This document shows, piece after piece, positions 26,747-37,024 of a stretch of DNA of 64,000 nt. The translations under genes and the position numbers were made by a program. Positions within the stretch are counted from its first letter, which is position 1; each line of letters begins with the position of its first letter. Origin of the DNA: OLB9 sp041392785. Its GTDB lineage: Bacteria > Bacteroidota > Bacteroidia > Chitinophagales > Saprospiraceae. The stretch is from assembly GCA_041392785.1 (NCBI GenBank), contig JAWKLK010000001.1:124001-188000 (forward strand), written 5' to 3'. Below the pieces are notes generated by a model. That model made no database searches, had not been told where the DNA came from, and saw nothing but the letters and a program-made list of their open reading frames with translations.

Positions 26747-28642
26747 TTAAGGTTTTAATTCGCATGCAATTATACACTTTTGAAATATAAAATTGTGAAA
26801 TTGATGCGCCAATTCTTCTCTCTCCACCCTGGTTTTCCTATTAAAATCTCCTGCTATAACTACCATTTTTTTATGTACTGTAATAGTCTTGTCTTTGATT
26901 TCAGTATGGAAATCTGTCTGAATGGCATCTGAAGTAAAAGTCTGGACGGTGTCGATTTTTTCAATAGTACAATTAGGAGGCAATTCTATCTCATACATAT
27001 CCTCAATTGTATAACCTGTGTCAAAAACTAATTTTTTCTTTATGTCAGAAAACCCTTTGAATATTGATTCTGGAATCGAAATACTAGACAGATTTATAAT
27101 ATTATTGTTATTTTGTTTTAAGATATAATCAGAATTTTCGTAGCTCATAGAAAAATTGTAAGCATCATAATTTCTTGTTTCAACCTTTAAATCCTTGGCT
27201 CCCTTTATTACATTCTCCTGAATATATTTTCTAAAAACATCATCAGGATGAGACTGGGTTTGGTTTAACCTTAGATGTTCGATACCCATACCTTGCAATG
27301 TGATGTCAGTCGTACAAGCTGGGTTTACATGATTACTAAAATTGATTTTGGTTTTTACAAAGATATTATTATTGGTATGATTGTAAATTTTTGTTTTAAC
27401 AAGTTTAGAATTATTGCCATCTATCCAAAACGCTTTTCTATTGCCCGTAAATGAGCCTAGATATCCAGTAGCATTATTTTGCACCGTGCATTCCAAAAAA
27501 ATGGTATCTTGTTGCAACGGAACTCCTAGAATAAGGTGATTAAAGTTATTGAAAGGAAAGTCTGGATTATGATTGTATATATGTGATTCACCAGCTTGAA
27601 CAAGTATATAATATGAATTGATATCTGCTACCTTCAACATTGCTTTCATGTAGTTTGATAGTGCTTTACAATCTCCATATTTATTATTATGCACTTCTTG
27701 TGCTGTCATGGTTTGAAATCCTCCGATACCTAATTGGATGCTAACATAACGCATGTTTTTTTGAAGATATTGGTATAGATTAGAAACTACTTCTTTCTTG
27801 TCTTTGAGATCGCCAATTTGTTTTTTGATTTCTAAAGTAGATTTGGGGTCTAGCAGATCTCTGTTCTTATTTATATATTCCATCCATAGACCAAAATCCT
27901 GCCATGTAGCGATGCTTCCTTCAAACCCATCCATGTTGAAATTTTCCAATATTGGCCTTACAATACTTCTTTCGAAATTTTCAGATATTTTCTTACATTT
28001 TATTCTAGTCAAATTGCTATTTTTTAAAATATAGGCTTTACTCACTGCATCATATGTGGGTGTTCCTAAATCAGAAGCGGTAAATCTAACTGTATTGCCC
28101 TCATCATAGTTGATGACTTTATACTCGCTCTTTAAAATAGACATATTTTCTGAAGTAATAGGGTTGTAGGACTTCAAGGCAAAAGACTCTTTTGCCGATT
28201 CAGTCCAACTTATTTTCACAACATAAGGTGTGCGGCCCTTATAAGGTCTCCAGAATAAAATTTTATAATCATTAGCTATGGTCATGCCATCAAAAACAGC
28301 TTGGAAAGCCATGTCATTTTTCTTAAATTTTTTGATCACTTTTCCTTCAGTTGTTGATATGACCATTTGTGCATCTTCTATTTTCGAAAATTTATTAAAG
28401 TAAGTATTTAAATCTCCTAATTGATCAGTTGTATTGTCTAGAACTAGAATGATTTTTTCCTTCCTATAAATGATATTGGTCTTGCTATACACTTCTAAGG
28501 TCTCAAAATTTTCCAATACTACAGAAGTGGCATCACGTAAAATTGTATCAGGAATAGCAGAAATGTCATATTGGCTATTCAGGTCAAATGGATTGATAAA
28601 ACCAAGAATTGACAGTGCAATAGCTCCAATTAGCCTATTCAT
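26747..28642 (-). CDS. DUF3857 / transglutaminase-like secreted protein
   Basis: A 631-residue exported protein with a DUF3857 beta-rich N-terminal half and a transglutaminase-like core. The core has Cys325 in KYGDCKALSNYMKAML and His369 in FNNFNHLILG. The third catalytic position is Glu384 (FLECT) instead of the common Asp. The core is otherwise intact, so peptidase or crosslinking activity is possible. It is translationally coupled (ATGA overlap) to an upstream paralogue that has lost the catalytic residues. Role in the envelope is unknown. Confidence 0.87.
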   Translation of the reverse strand: MNRLIGAIALSILGFINPFDLNSQYDISAIPDTILRDATSVVLENFETLEVYSKTNIIYRKEKIILVLDNTTDQLGDLNTYFNKFSKIEDAQMVISTTEGKVIKKFKKNDMAFQAVFDGMTIANDYKILFWRPYKGRTPYVVKISWTESAKESFALKSYNPITSENMSILKSEYKVINYDEGNTVRFTASDLGTPTYDAVSKAYILKNSNLTRIKCKKISENFERSIVRPILENFNMDGFEGSIATWQDFGLWMEYINKNRDLLDPKSTLEIKKQIGDLKDKKEVVSNLYQYLQKNMRYVSIQLGIGGFQTMTAQEVHNNKYGDCKALSNYMKAMLKVADINSYYILVQAGESHIYNHNPDFPFNNFNHLILGVPLQQDTIFLECTVQNNATGYLGSFTGNRKAFWIDGNNSKLVKTKIYNHTNNNIFVKTKINFSNHVNPACTTDITLQGMGIEHLRLNQTQSHPDDVFRKYIQENVIKGAKDLKVETRNYDAYNFSMSYENSDYILKQNNNNIINLSSISIPESIFKGFSDIKKKLVFDTGYTIEDMYEIELPPNCTIEKIDTVQTFTSDAIQTDFHTEIKDKTITVHKKMVVIAGDFNRKTRVEREELAHQFHNFIFQKCIIACELKP

Positions 28643-30600
28643 ATTTTTTTAATTATGATGGGCTTACTCAATTCATTAAGTGCTTTTTGAATAAAATCCT
28701 TTAAAACCCCATACTCATCAGGTAAGAATTCATTCTTTAAAATTTTAAATTCTGAGACTACAGTCAATGCACTATTATTGCTATTAAACGATGTTTGATA
28801 CTTAAAAATCAAATCCTGATGCTCTGTGACTATGTGCATATTTTCAGGTGCTTGATACTTCATTCCCTCAGGTACTTTAACATTAAATATATATTTGTAC
28901 TCTCTCTTGTATGGAAAATCAATCATTGAACTTCTCTTCTCTGCCACAAAAGGTTGTTCTCCATCAAAAGGTAGAAGCGTGAATGGTTGAATAAGAAGAT
29001 AATCCTTGTCTTCAACTACTTTGGAGTACGAAATTTGATATTTTATATTTGTTGTATTTTCTTCAGCGACAGCAATGCTATCCGTTATCAATTCATTTTC
29101 GCTAGACATCTCATTTAGAAAATCATCCTTATCATTTGTCCTCAATTCTTCCATATCGGAAAAAGCTAAATATTCTTCCTTTTTGACTGTACTAATGTAA
29201 TTTAATACATTATCGTTGATTTCTACATTATTGAGCACTATTTGTTTTCCTACCCTATTTTGTTTTAGACTCATCCATCTGGCATTTGATTTTGAAACCA
29301 CCCAACCGTTATGATTAAGACATTTTTCTGGCAAATAACCAAATGGAAGGCTTGATGATGGATCAGAAAAATATTCTTGATCATCGATATAACTCAATGC
29401 TACAACATAATTAAATATATTTTTATCGGGATAGGTAGGATGAGGAGTACCATTACCACGCGTACTCAAAATAACAGGTACAGTTTTAATACCATATTCA
29501 TTGAGTGCTGCGATATAATTAAGGTTAATATCAAAGGTAGAACCACTGCCATCTTTAAAAAGCTTATTGCCTGATTTAACAGAATGTCTCTTCAAATTTT
29601 CATCTATTTTAACTTGAGATTCAAAAAACGAATGGATGGCTTTTGCTTTTTCGACAATTGATAACTTATGATCGGGTTCAAATATTTTTTTTATGTAGCT
29701 GCCCTTTTCGCACACTCTACCAAAATCTTCATCATCCAATAATTCCTGATTTAACTCTTTATAATTACTTGCAAAATTGATATTGTGATATCCGAATTTA
29801 TTAATGATGTTAATCAAATGTACTTTTATAATGGCTTTGCCATCATTAGTATTTGCAGTGTAAGGCTCTGGCTTAAATGCAGGGATATTTTCAAACTTAA
29901 ATTTCCTTTTGTTATAACCAATACTTGCTGTACAAATTTTTTTCTGTTGGTAGTAGCTTACCATTCTTTCATGAAATTCCTGTTCATCCAGTACCGGAGA
30001 GATCGATCCAAGCATGTTTACTTGAAATACAAAATTTTCTGGTAGTTCAGTTTCCATTTCGTTATACAATACAGGAATATCATATTGGATATTCCAATCT
30101 GGAATAAAAGTCAAATAAGGATAAGACAATGTGTATTCATATTCAAAGACACACCCATCTACTACGTTTGGAATGGCGATAGACACTTTTTTAAGATATC
30201 TATTGAATCTCTCTTCAAAAACATTTTCGTCGCTCAGCTCTGTCTTCTTTATTTTACCATTCTCCAAATTATAGGTATGACCTTTAATGGAATTAAGTCT
30301 AATAGAATTTCGTTCAGGACTGATGTAAAAAAAAACAACAGTCCCTCGAACTTTTGCTCTATTATCAAATAACTTAATTTGAGTTCTATGTGTAAATGTT
30401 GTTTTCATTCCTCTTGTATCATGAAAATCAGAATGTAATATTCCGCTTTCAAAGGTAATCATAGCATTTGCATTGGAATCTATTGGACAAGTTTGAAGCT
30501 GCAATAATTCAGGTGTAACATCACCAAATTTATATTTCTGAGCCAATGAAACACCGTATAATGACGATGCGAGTAATAAGAGAAATATATTCTTAATCAT
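28639..30600 (-). CDS. DUF3857 protein with degenerate transglutaminase core
   Basis: A 653-residue exported protein (signal peptide near residues 1-20, SLYGVSLAQ) organised like its downstream neighbour. Where the neighbour has GDCK, this protein has GSGSTFDINLNY, so the nucleophilic Cys is missing. The His position reads FNYVVAL (Tyr), while the Asp (FSDPSSSLPFGYLP) is kept. It is therefore probably non-catalytic and may be a partner or binding subunit. A TATCTTTG promoter box lies about 80 bases upstream. Confidence 0.85.
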   Translation of the reverse strand: MIKNIFLLLLASSLYGVSLAQKYKFGDVTPELLQLQTCPIDSNANAMITFESGILHSDFHDTRGMKTTFTHRTQIKLFDNRAKVRGTVVFFYISPERNSIRLNSIKGHTYNLENGKIKKTELSDENVFEERFNRYLKKVSIAIPNVVDGCVFEYEYTLSYPYLTFIPDWNIQYDIPVLYNEMETELPENFVFQVNMLGSISPVLDEQEFHERMVSYYQQKKICTASIGYNKRKFKFENIPAFKPEPYTANTNDGKAIIKVHLINIINKFGYHNINFASNYKELNQELLDDEDFGRVCEKGSYIKKIFEPDHKLSIVEKAKAIHSFFESQVKIDENLKRHSVKSGNKLFKDGSGSTFDINLNYIAALNEYGIKTVPVILSTRGNGTPHPTYPDKNIFNYVVALSYIDDQEYFSDPSSSLPFGYLPEKCLNHNGWVVSKSNARWMSLKQNRVGKQIVLNNVEINDNVLNYISTVKKEEYLAFSDMEELRTNDKDDFLNEMSSENELITDSIAVAEENTTNIKYQISYSKVVEDKDYLLIQPFTLLPFDGEQPFVAEKRSSMIDFPYKREYKYIFNVKVPEGMKYQAPENMHIVTEHQDLIFKYQTSFNSNNSALTVVSEFKILKNEFLPDEYGVLKDFIQKALNELSKPIIIKKI

Positions 30601-30679
30601 ACTTTCAAAATTTAGCTTTAACTATGCTTTTGAATACACTCGGTAGCTTATACAAAGTACTCGGTGTATTTTGTTTATA

Positions 30680-30710
30680 CAAAGATATAGGAGATTTATA
30701 ATTTTTTCAA
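30680..30710 (-). promoter_or_regulatory. Candidate promoter of the DUF3857 operon
   Basis: On the minus strand TTG, 20 bases, then TATCTTTG, matching the Bacteroidota -33/-7 layout, about 80 bases upstream of the first DUF3857 gene. Confidence 0.5.
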
Positions 30711-30834
30711 CTATATAGTTAATAATTCATTCTGCTTTAGGAATTTATCTCACATATTGTCCAATGGATGGCAAGATTTGAGCAGTTTTAAGTACAGATT
30801 ATGCATGTCGGAAGTATACTTCTTACTCTTTAAG

Positions 30835-30872
30835 ACGTACTGGCACTCCATTCATTGGGGAAGCCAGCACGT
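30835..30872 (-). terminator. Hairpin downstream of the 209-residue membrane protein gene
   Basis: ACGTACTGGC pairs with GCCAGCACGT in a 10-position stem with one imperfect pair and an 18-base loop. It starts about 22 bases past the stop codon at 30895. No long U-run follows, so termination is plausible rather than certain. Confidence 0.5.
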
Positions 30873-30894
30873 AAAGATAAGACATCCTAAATCA

Positions 30895-31524
30895 CTATAA
30901 ATTTACACCCAAAAAGATGCCCACTTCCGTATCATTGTTATCAAAATCGTCCACAAAGTCGAAGTCAAAACTCATACCAAACTGAAGATTCTTATTTCTC
31001 TGAAATCCTATATTCCATTGATTTTGACTAGTGATATCGTGTGTGATATCCGCTTCAATGATCAGTAAATTATAAAAATCCCAACGATCAGAAATAGGAT
31101 GTACATATTCTATCAACGAATTAAAAGATGAACCCAATTCATCGTCTGTAAGACTGTAAAAACCTGTACCATAAATATTGAAGGAAAAATTTCCTGTAGA
31201 ATGATCTAAACCTAGACCTAATTGTGGTAATACATCATCATTTTGCAAAGTCAAACCACCAGTGACACCTAGTCCTCTTGAAATATTATAAGACAAATAG
31301 TGCGACGATTCGAAGCCCAATTTATCCGTAGTGTCATAGTCAGCACTAGCTTGGTTAAGATTAAAATATCCCCATTTGGAGTTTAGTTCCGTTTCTGTAA
31401 TAGATGTAAGCTCGAATCCATTCTTTGTAAAACTAGAAAGGATCTGGAAATCTTGGCTGAATGCTATAACAGGTAGGCATATAACGGCAAAAAGTATTGT
31501 TTTAAAACGCTTTGAAATTAACAT
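30895..31524 (-). CDS. Predicted outer-membrane beta-barrel protein
   Basis: A 209-residue exported protein with a signal peptide (FKTILFAVICLPVIAFSQ). Alternating amphipathic strands follow (GLGVTGGLTLQND, FSFNIYGTGFYSL, NLQFGMSFDFDFVDD), ending in VGIFLGVNL. This is the pattern of a small outer-membrane barrel. I do not recognise a specific family. It stands alone, divergent from the AraC regulator, so the regulator could control it, which is a guess from position. Confidence 0.7.
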   Translation of the reverse strand: MLISKRFKTILFAVICLPVIAFSQDFQILSSFTKNGFELTSITETELNSKWGYFNLNQASADYDTTDKLGFESSHYLSYNISRGLGVTGGLTLQNDDVLPQLGLGLDHSTGNFSFNIYGTGFYSLTDDELGSSFNSLIEYVHPISDRWDFYNLLIIEADITHDITSQNQWNIGFQRNKNLQFGMSFDFDFVDDFDNNDTEVGIFLGVNL

Positions 31525-31874
31525 AAAATATCTAATAATTTTGTGATAAAAATTAAGAATTAAGAAAATAAATTTATTGAATTTTGTTTCTGCGCACCAC
31601 AGTTTATTGTACCGAGATGGACGTAAATATCCATTTTTTTCATGTTACATACACTTTTTTATTATTGTTTTTTAATATTTAAAAGTTGCACTTATGACTT
31701 GAATCTAAGTAATGTTTTGATGTTGCAAAATTAAAAAATCTCTATATTACTCTTGCTAATAATTTTTATTATCCAATTGCATAAAATACCTTTTAATCAT
31801 TTTTATCTGATATAGCTAAAAGTGTATTTTTGCGATCAAATGCAATCACATATCATGCATGTCAGGATTTTAAG
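31525..31874. other. Divergent intergenic region
   Basis: About 350 AT-rich bases without a convincing gene lie between the minus-strand barrel protein and the plus-strand AraC regulator. It contains a TAATTTTG-like box on the minus strand at 31726-31733 and TATTTTTG on the plus strand at 31825-31832. Operators for the AraC protein would be expected here but none can be picked out. Confidence 0.5.
31825..31832 (+). promoter_or_regulatory. Candidate promoter -7 box of the AraC gene
   Basis: TATTTTTG on the plus strand, followed by GCG, matches TAnnTTTG and ends 42 bases before the chosen ATG at 31875. Confidence 0.45.
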
Positions 31875-33050
31875 ATGAATTTTATTGATATCATATACCT
31901 TATTGTAGCTTCACAAGGGTTTTTGCTTGCTATCCTTCTCACCATGAAAAAAGGTAGTGGCATTTATCTACCTTTGATCGTTTTTCTATTTTTAATATCT
32001 ATTGATTTTACTTTCCAATTTTTATATTCTTCAAAAGTAATACTTAACTATCCTCACTTAATTTATATCAATGTACCTCTCAATATGCTCAAAGGTGTTT
32101 TGGTATTTATGTATGTTAGGAATATTTACTATGGAAAACCCACATATTTTTTGCGAGATTTACTGTTCTTCATACCATTTCTTTTGTACTTTTTGCATTA
32201 TTGCGATTTTTATTTATATGACAGTAAAAACAAAGTCAATGAATTTTCATCATATCTCAATCAAGGTATTTTCATGCTAGAAAATCTAGCTGAATGGGCA
32301 CTAGAAATTTTCGTGACCTTACCATTTGTTGGAGCATCTATTCATTTATTAAACCAGTTCGACTTTAAAGTTCGCAATGAATTTTCTGATCTTACCTATT
32401 ACAATTTCTCATTAGCACGCAAATTTTTAGTAGGTGTGATTATTATTTATGGTTTTGAAATAATAACAATAATTTTGGCTTACTTTGGATTTCCATTTGC
32501 AGGCGCCACTAATGCTGTCACTTATCTTGTTTGTGGTATTCTGCTATATCTTGTGGGATATGATGCTCTGATACGACAAGATTTTATTGAAGCTTCATAT
32601 CAACCATCCATCTGGAAACCAGACAACAATGTAGGTACCGAAGATGTCATATCCGAAGCCCAAACTATGTTAAAATACAAGCACAATGTTATTCCTGAAA
32701 TACAGTCGGAAGCCATCATCAAACAGCTTTGTCACTGTATGGATTTTGATAAACTGTACAGAAATCCAGAAATTAGACTCACCGCACTCTCAAAAATTTT
32801 GGATGAAAGTCCTAATAATGTTTCTCAAATCATAAACCAAAAATTTAACCAAAACTTCTACGACTTTATCAATTCCTACAGGGTAAAGGAAGCGAGTGCT
32901 ATGCTGGTTTCGTCGAAGTACCAACACTTGACTATTGAATCCGTTGGATATGATGTCGGCTTTAAATCAAAATCTACTTTTTACACGGCATTCAAAAAAT
33001 TCACGCATTTGACGCCAGTTGAATACAAAAACAAAAATTATCACAATTGA
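31875..33050 (+). CDS. Membrane-anchored AraC-family regulator
   Basis: A 391-residue protein with about seven predicted membrane helices over residues 1-230 (starting NFIDIIYLIVASQGFLLAILL) and a C-terminal AraC-type double helix-turn-helix (LTALSKILDESPNNVSQIIN, then IESVGYDVGFKSKSTFYTAFKKFTHLTPVEYK). This membrane-sensor-plus-AraC layout is frequent in Bacteroidota. The signal is unknown. I start at the ATG at 31875; an upstream TTG at 31830 overlaps the promoter box. Confidence 0.9.
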   Translation: MNFIDIIYLIVASQGFLLAILLTMKKGSGIYLPLIVFLFLISIDFTFQFLYSSKVILNYPHLIYINVPLNMLKGVLVFMYVRNIYYGKPTYFLRDLLFFIPFLLYFLHYCDFYLYDSKNKVNEFSSYLNQGIFMLENLAEWALEIFVTLPFVGASIHLLNQFDFKVRNEFSDLTYYNFSLARKFLVGVIIIYGFEIITIILAYFGFPFAGATNAVTYLVCGILLYLVGYDALIRQDFIEASYQPSIWKPDNNVGTEDVISEAQTMLKYKHNVIPEIQSEAIIKQLCHCMDFDKLYRNPEIRLTALSKILDESPNNVSQIINQKFNQNFYDFINSYRVKEASAMLVSSKYQHLTIESVGYDVGFKSKSTFYTAFKKFTHLTPVEYKNKNYHN

Positions 33051-33119
33051 CTACTTATCAATACATTATAAAATACTTTAAGATATTTCAAGGTGCTGAC
33101 TTATAAGGGAAGACAACAA

Positions 33120-33146
33120 ATCTAGTCCTGACTTACAGGATTAGAT
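33120..33146 (+). terminator. Hairpin after the AraC gene
   Basis: ATCTAGTCCTG and CAGGATTAGAT form an 11-pair stem with one G-U pair and a 5-base ACTTA loop, 70 bases after the AraC stop. No clear U-run follows, so it may be a terminator or an attenuator-like structure before the amine oxidase gene. Confidence 0.5.
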
Positions 33147-33257
33147 GTGTACCATTTGTTTGCGGCCTACATTTGCATTGACAGAAAGATGGAAAATAAA
33201 TGCTCCTATTTCAGTCTTCAGGTTTATCATTTTTTTATAAAATTAAAATCAGTAAAA

Positions 33258-34658
33258 ATGCAAAGAAGAAATTTTATGATCAAGTCTTTAAGAGGTTTAC
33301 CTTTAGTTTTTTTCGCATCATCAATACTCAATAGCTCATGCAGTAAAGATGACATGTACGAAGAAATCATAGACGAAAATGGCAATATTGTAGCTTCAAG
33401 AGCAGCCTTAGGCAAATCTGTCATTGTCATTGGAGCTGGTATTTCAGGACTTGCAGCTGCCAAAAAATTGAAAGAGGCTGGCTATACCGTAAAAGTGCTA
33501 GAATCTCAGGAAAAAGTGGGTGGTCGATTGAGAACTGACCGCAGCCTTGGAATTCCATTTGACGAAGGAGCGAGTTGGATACATGGTGTAAACGGAAATC
33601 CCCTCACTTCCTTAGCTCAAAGTGCTGGTATGACTACTTTTCATACAAATGACAATAGTTTTGTGACCTATGATATCGGTGGCGTGAAAGTAAGTGATAG
33701 CAAGTTTTCATCAGCAGAGTCACAGTTTTACAATATGTTGGAAACTTTGATGAAAAAGGGCAGTTCAAATAAAAGTTTTGAAACAGTATTTAAGGCAAAA
33801 TACCCATCCAAGGTAAATGACAGGCTTTGGCGCTTTTTCTTATCTACATATCTAACTTTTGACACTGGAGACTTAAATAAATTGTCTTCAACATTGTATT
33901 ATGAAGGCGAAGAATATGGTGGTGTAGAAAAAATTGCAACAAATGGTTATGATACAATTCCTAATTACTTGGCGACAGGCCTGAATGTAATCTTAAATCA
34001 AAGGGTAAGCAAAGTAGACTACTCCGGAACGAAAGTGAAGGTGACACACAATGGCACCATCAGCGAAGCCGATTATGTCATAGTGACTGTACCACTTGGT
34101 GTATTAAAAGCTAATAAAATAAACTTCACTCCTGCTCTGCCTGCTGCAAAACAAACCGCTATACAAAAACTGGGAATGAACTGTGTCAATAAATTTTTAT
34201 TGGTATGGGATACTGCATTTTGGGGTAATGAGCAGTACATTGCTTACACGCCTGTAGTAAAAGACAAATTCAACTATTTTGTCAATGTCAAAAAATACCA
34301 ACCCAATGTCAATGCTCTGATGACATTTGCCTACGCGGATTATGCACGTCAATCAGAACAGATGTCTGACACTCAAATCATCAATGATATCATGGCGCAC
34401 CTAAGAGATATTTATGGGAGTAATATACCAAACCCAAGACAAATGCTACGGACAAAATGGAATTCAAATGAGAACACACTAGGTTCATACTCGTATACAG
34501 CCGTAGGATCAAAAATGAGTCATTTCAGTGATTTGGCAAAATCAGTAAATAACAAAATCTTTTTCGCCGGTGAGCACACCAATATTGATTATTTTTCAAC
34601 AGCGCATGGTGCTTATCTAAGTGGCATCCGAGAAGCGAGTAAAATCATAGCTTTGTAA
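33258..34658 (+). CDS. FAD-dependent amine oxidase, lipoprotein-like
   Basis: A 466-residue flavin monoamine oxidase family protein. The N-terminus (QRRNFMIKSLRG, then a hydrophobic stretch ending LNSSC) resembles a combined twin-arginine-like and lipoprotein signal. The FAD-binding motif GAGISGLAAAKKL starts at about residue 59, VGGRLRTD follows, and the C-terminal FAD segment FFAGEHTNIDYFSTAHGAY is present. It likely oxidises a polyamine or other amine outside the cytoplasm; the substrate is unknown. I start at 33258 because upstream in-frame codons precede the signal sequence. Confidence 0.88.
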   Translation: MQRRNFMIKSLRGLPLVFFASSILNSSCSKDDMYEEIIDENGNIVASRAALGKSVIVIGAGISGLAAAKKLKEAGYTVKVLESQEKVGGRLRTDRSLGIPFDEGASWIHGVNGNPLTSLAQSAGMTTFHTNDNSFVTYDIGGVKVSDSKFSSAESQFYNMLETLMKKGSSNKSFETVFKAKYPSKVNDRLWRFFLSTYLTFDTGDLNKLSSTLYYEGEEYGGVEKIATNGYDTIPNYLATGLNVILNQRVSKVDYSGTKVKVTHNGTISEADYVIVTVPLGVLKANKINFTPALPAAKQTAIQKLGMNCVNKFLLVWDTAFWGNEQYIAYTPVVKDKFNYFVNVKKYQPNVNALMTFAYADYARQSEQMSDTQIINDIMAHLRDIYGSNIPNPRQMLRTKWNSNENTLGSYSYTAVGSKMSHFSDLAKSVNNKIFFAGEHTNIDYFSTAHGAYLSGIREASKIIAL

Positions 34659-34680
34659 AGAAAATTTATTCTTGCATTTT

Positions 34681-34721
34681 AAAGACACCACCAATCTTAA
34701 ATTTTTTGGTAGGTGTCTTTT
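34681..34721. terminator. Bidirectional terminator-like hairpin
   Basis: AAAGACACC plus CCAA pairs with TTGG plus GGTGTCTTT around an A/T-rich loop, with U-rich flanks on both strands. It lies 23 bases after the amine oxidase stop and may also serve the convergent protease gene. Confidence 0.75.
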
Positions 34722-34750
34722 ATTGTTACCTAAAAATCGGTAGTTAAATT

Positions 34751-34773
34751 GCCATCTTTATTAAGAAGATGGC
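34751..34773 (-). terminator. Hairpin after the C-terminal processing protease gene
   Basis: GCCATCTT and AAGATGGC form a perfect 8-pair stem with a 7-base loop, 40 bases beyond the protease stop on the minus strand. Confidence 0.55.
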
Positions 34774-34812
34774 ACACAACACATAATTGATATATACCAT
34801 CTTCAATTATTT

Positions 34813-36975
34813 TTATTTGTCTTGATTTATCCTAGGCTGAAGTGACACAAAAGATTTTTCCACCATGATCATGTCACGCATAATATGCATGGTTTCCTCA
34901 AGGTAAATATCTTTCCTTAGGTCTCCTATGAATTCGTCATTACGTGCTTTATTAGATTCATCCAAATTGATCTTATCCATATCTGCAGGAAGGTTAGATA
35001 TTACCATTCCCTCTATTTCATTTTTCAATACACCATCATACTTCTTTGATTCCTCATTGCGGCGGTTTATCATGGCTCTATAATCATTGAGTCTCAAAGG
35101 ATATAGAGATTTTTCTCGATTTTCCTTAAGTTGTTTCGCACCTTCAAGTATCAAATTGAATTGTGGATTATTGGCGATTCTAGCATTGGATGCTTGTATG
35201 ACTTTATCTTTATGCTCCAATAGCACGACATTCTGTTTATATGGTACTGCTGCTATTTCTGTCCATTCTAGTGGATTGTCATATTCTTTCTCACCCGTTT
35301 CAATGTATTGATACGTATCTGGCAGTATGATATCCGGAATCACTCCTTTCAGTTGCGTAGAACCTCCATTAATTCTATAAAATTTTTGAACAGTGATCTT
35401 CGTATTTCCGAGAGGTTTAAATTCATTATATCCTCTTATTCCCTGATCGAGATCAAAAAATCTTTGAACAGTTCCTTTACCGAAAGTTGAATTACTTCCT
35501 ACAATGATAGCCCGACCATAATCTTGCATTGCTGCTGCAATAATTTCTGAAGCAGATGCACTAAAGTGATTTACCATTATGATGAAAGGTCCTGTATATA
35601 AAACTGATTTATCTTTGTCCTCATGAAGTAAAGCTTTGCTTCTTCTATCTTTCACCTGAACTATTGGACCATCTTCAATAAATAGACCAGACATTTCCAC
35701 AACATCATTTAATGATCCACCGGAATTATTTCTTAAATCCAAAATAATGCCACTGATGTCCATTGCTTTAAGCTTCTTGATTTCTTGAGCCACATCATAT
35801 GCACATGAATTACCTCCATCATCAAAGCTGTTATAAAATTTTGGGAGGTAGATGTATCCGACTTTTTCTATTTTGCCGGGCATATCTATTAAGACAGATT
35901 TAGCTTTTGAATCATCCAGTTGAACTTCATCTCTTTCTATTTCAATATCTGCGATTGAATTATCTATTTTTTTAACCGTAAGAATGACTACTGTCCCTTT
36001 TTTACCTCGTACCAATTGTACTACATCATCCACTCTCATCCCAGCTATATCTACCGCCTCGTTACCTTTCTGAGCTACTTTTAGGATGATATCATTTTCT
36101 TCCAATTGCTTGGTTTTCCATGCTGGACCTCCTACTACGATGCTGTACACCTTGGTATAATCACCTTCAGTCTGGAGACGAGCTCCTATACCCTCTAGTT
36201 TTCCACCCATGCTGATATCAAAATCTTCTTTTTCTTTCGGAGAAAAATAATCAGTATGTGGATCAAAATAGTTGGCAATACTTCCGAAATAGGTTTCGAT
36301 TCTATCTGACCGTCTCAATTTTGATAGTCTATCAAACCAATCATTTATTCTTTTTTTAACCTGTTTTACGGCATCATCACGCAACTCCTGATCCGTTTTC
36401 CTATCCCCATCTTTAGCATCTTTTTGTTTTTCCAGATTCTGTACATATAAAGACATTACATCATAAGTGATGATGCGTTTCCATTCTTCTTTCAATTCTG
36501 TATCATTTTTAGCATAGCTCCTCTTCTCAGCATCCATCTGATACTCTCCTGCCTTATCAAAATCGAGGGGTGTATCAATAATACCATTAAAATAAGTCTT
36601 AGCTTTTGTAATACCTGCATCAATCATTGGCAATGTAAGGTTAAAAAATTCAAAATCCCTTTGATTGACTTGATCATCAATTAATAATCGATATTTTTCG
36701 AGTGTAGCTAAATCTTCTTGGGTCAAAAATCTTTTGGAAATATCTAATCTTTCAAGATATGAATTATATACTGCCTGGCTGAATACATCATCTATTGGTT
36801 TCGGATTGTAATGTACATATTCAACACTTTGTAAAATGCCTTGCAAAATCAATGCCTCCTTATTTGGGTCAACCAAATTGGTTTCTTTACTTTTAGTGTA
36901 AAAAAGCAATCCGAATAATGCGACCAATATTATGGAACTCCTATACGCCATTTTCTTTATGTTTTTAAAATCCAT
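34813..36975 (-). CDS. C-terminal processing protease (Prc/Tsp type, S41)
   Basis: A 720-residue periplasmic protease with an N-terminal membrane or signal helix (SSIILVALFGLLFYTK) and a helical N-terminal domain. A PDZ domain lies around residues 240-330 (GIGARLQTEGDYTKVYSIVVGGPAWK). The S41 catalytic core has DLRNNSGG, the serine in SASASE and the lysine in FGKGTVQ, and a C-terminal DUF3340-like helical region follows. Length matches Tsp (about 680) rather than the shorter CtpA. It degrades or trims periplasmic proteins from their C-terminus. Confidence 0.95.
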   Translation of the reverse strand: MDFKNIKKMAYRSSIILVALFGLLFYTKSKETNLVDPNKEALILQGILQSVEYVHYNPKPIDDVFSQAVYNSYLERLDISKRFLTQEDLATLEKYRLLIDDQVNQRDFEFFNLTLPMIDAGITKAKTYFNGIIDTPLDFDKAGEYQMDAEKRSYAKNDTELKEEWKRIITYDVMSLYVQNLEKQKDAKDGDRKTDQELRDDAVKQVKKRINDWFDRLSKLRRSDRIETYFGSIANYFDPHTDYFSPKEKEDFDISMGGKLEGIGARLQTEGDYTKVYSIVVGGPAWKTKQLEENDIILKVAQKGNEAVDIAGMRVDDVVQLVRGKKGTVVILTVKKIDNSIADIEIERDEVQLDDSKAKSVLIDMPGKIEKVGYIYLPKFYNSFDDGGNSCAYDVAQEIKKLKAMDISGIILDLRNNSGGSLNDVVEMSGLFIEDGPIVQVKDRRSKALLHEDKDKSVLYTGPFIIMVNHFSASASEIIAAAMQDYGRAIIVGSNSTFGKGTVQRFFDLDQGIRGYNEFKPLGNTKITVQKFYRINGGSTQLKGVIPDIILPDTYQYIETGEKEYDNPLEWTEIAAVPYKQNVVLLEHKDKVIQASNARIANNPQFNLILEGAKQLKENREKSLYPLRLNDYRAMINRRNEESKKYDGVLKNEIEGMVISNLPADMDKINLDESNKARNDEFIGDLRKDIYLEETMHIMRDMIMVEKSFVSLQPRINQDK

Positions 36976-37024
36976 TAATTCAACTGTGTATTTCTATACA
37001 CTCCATCAAAACTTCTAAATGTGA

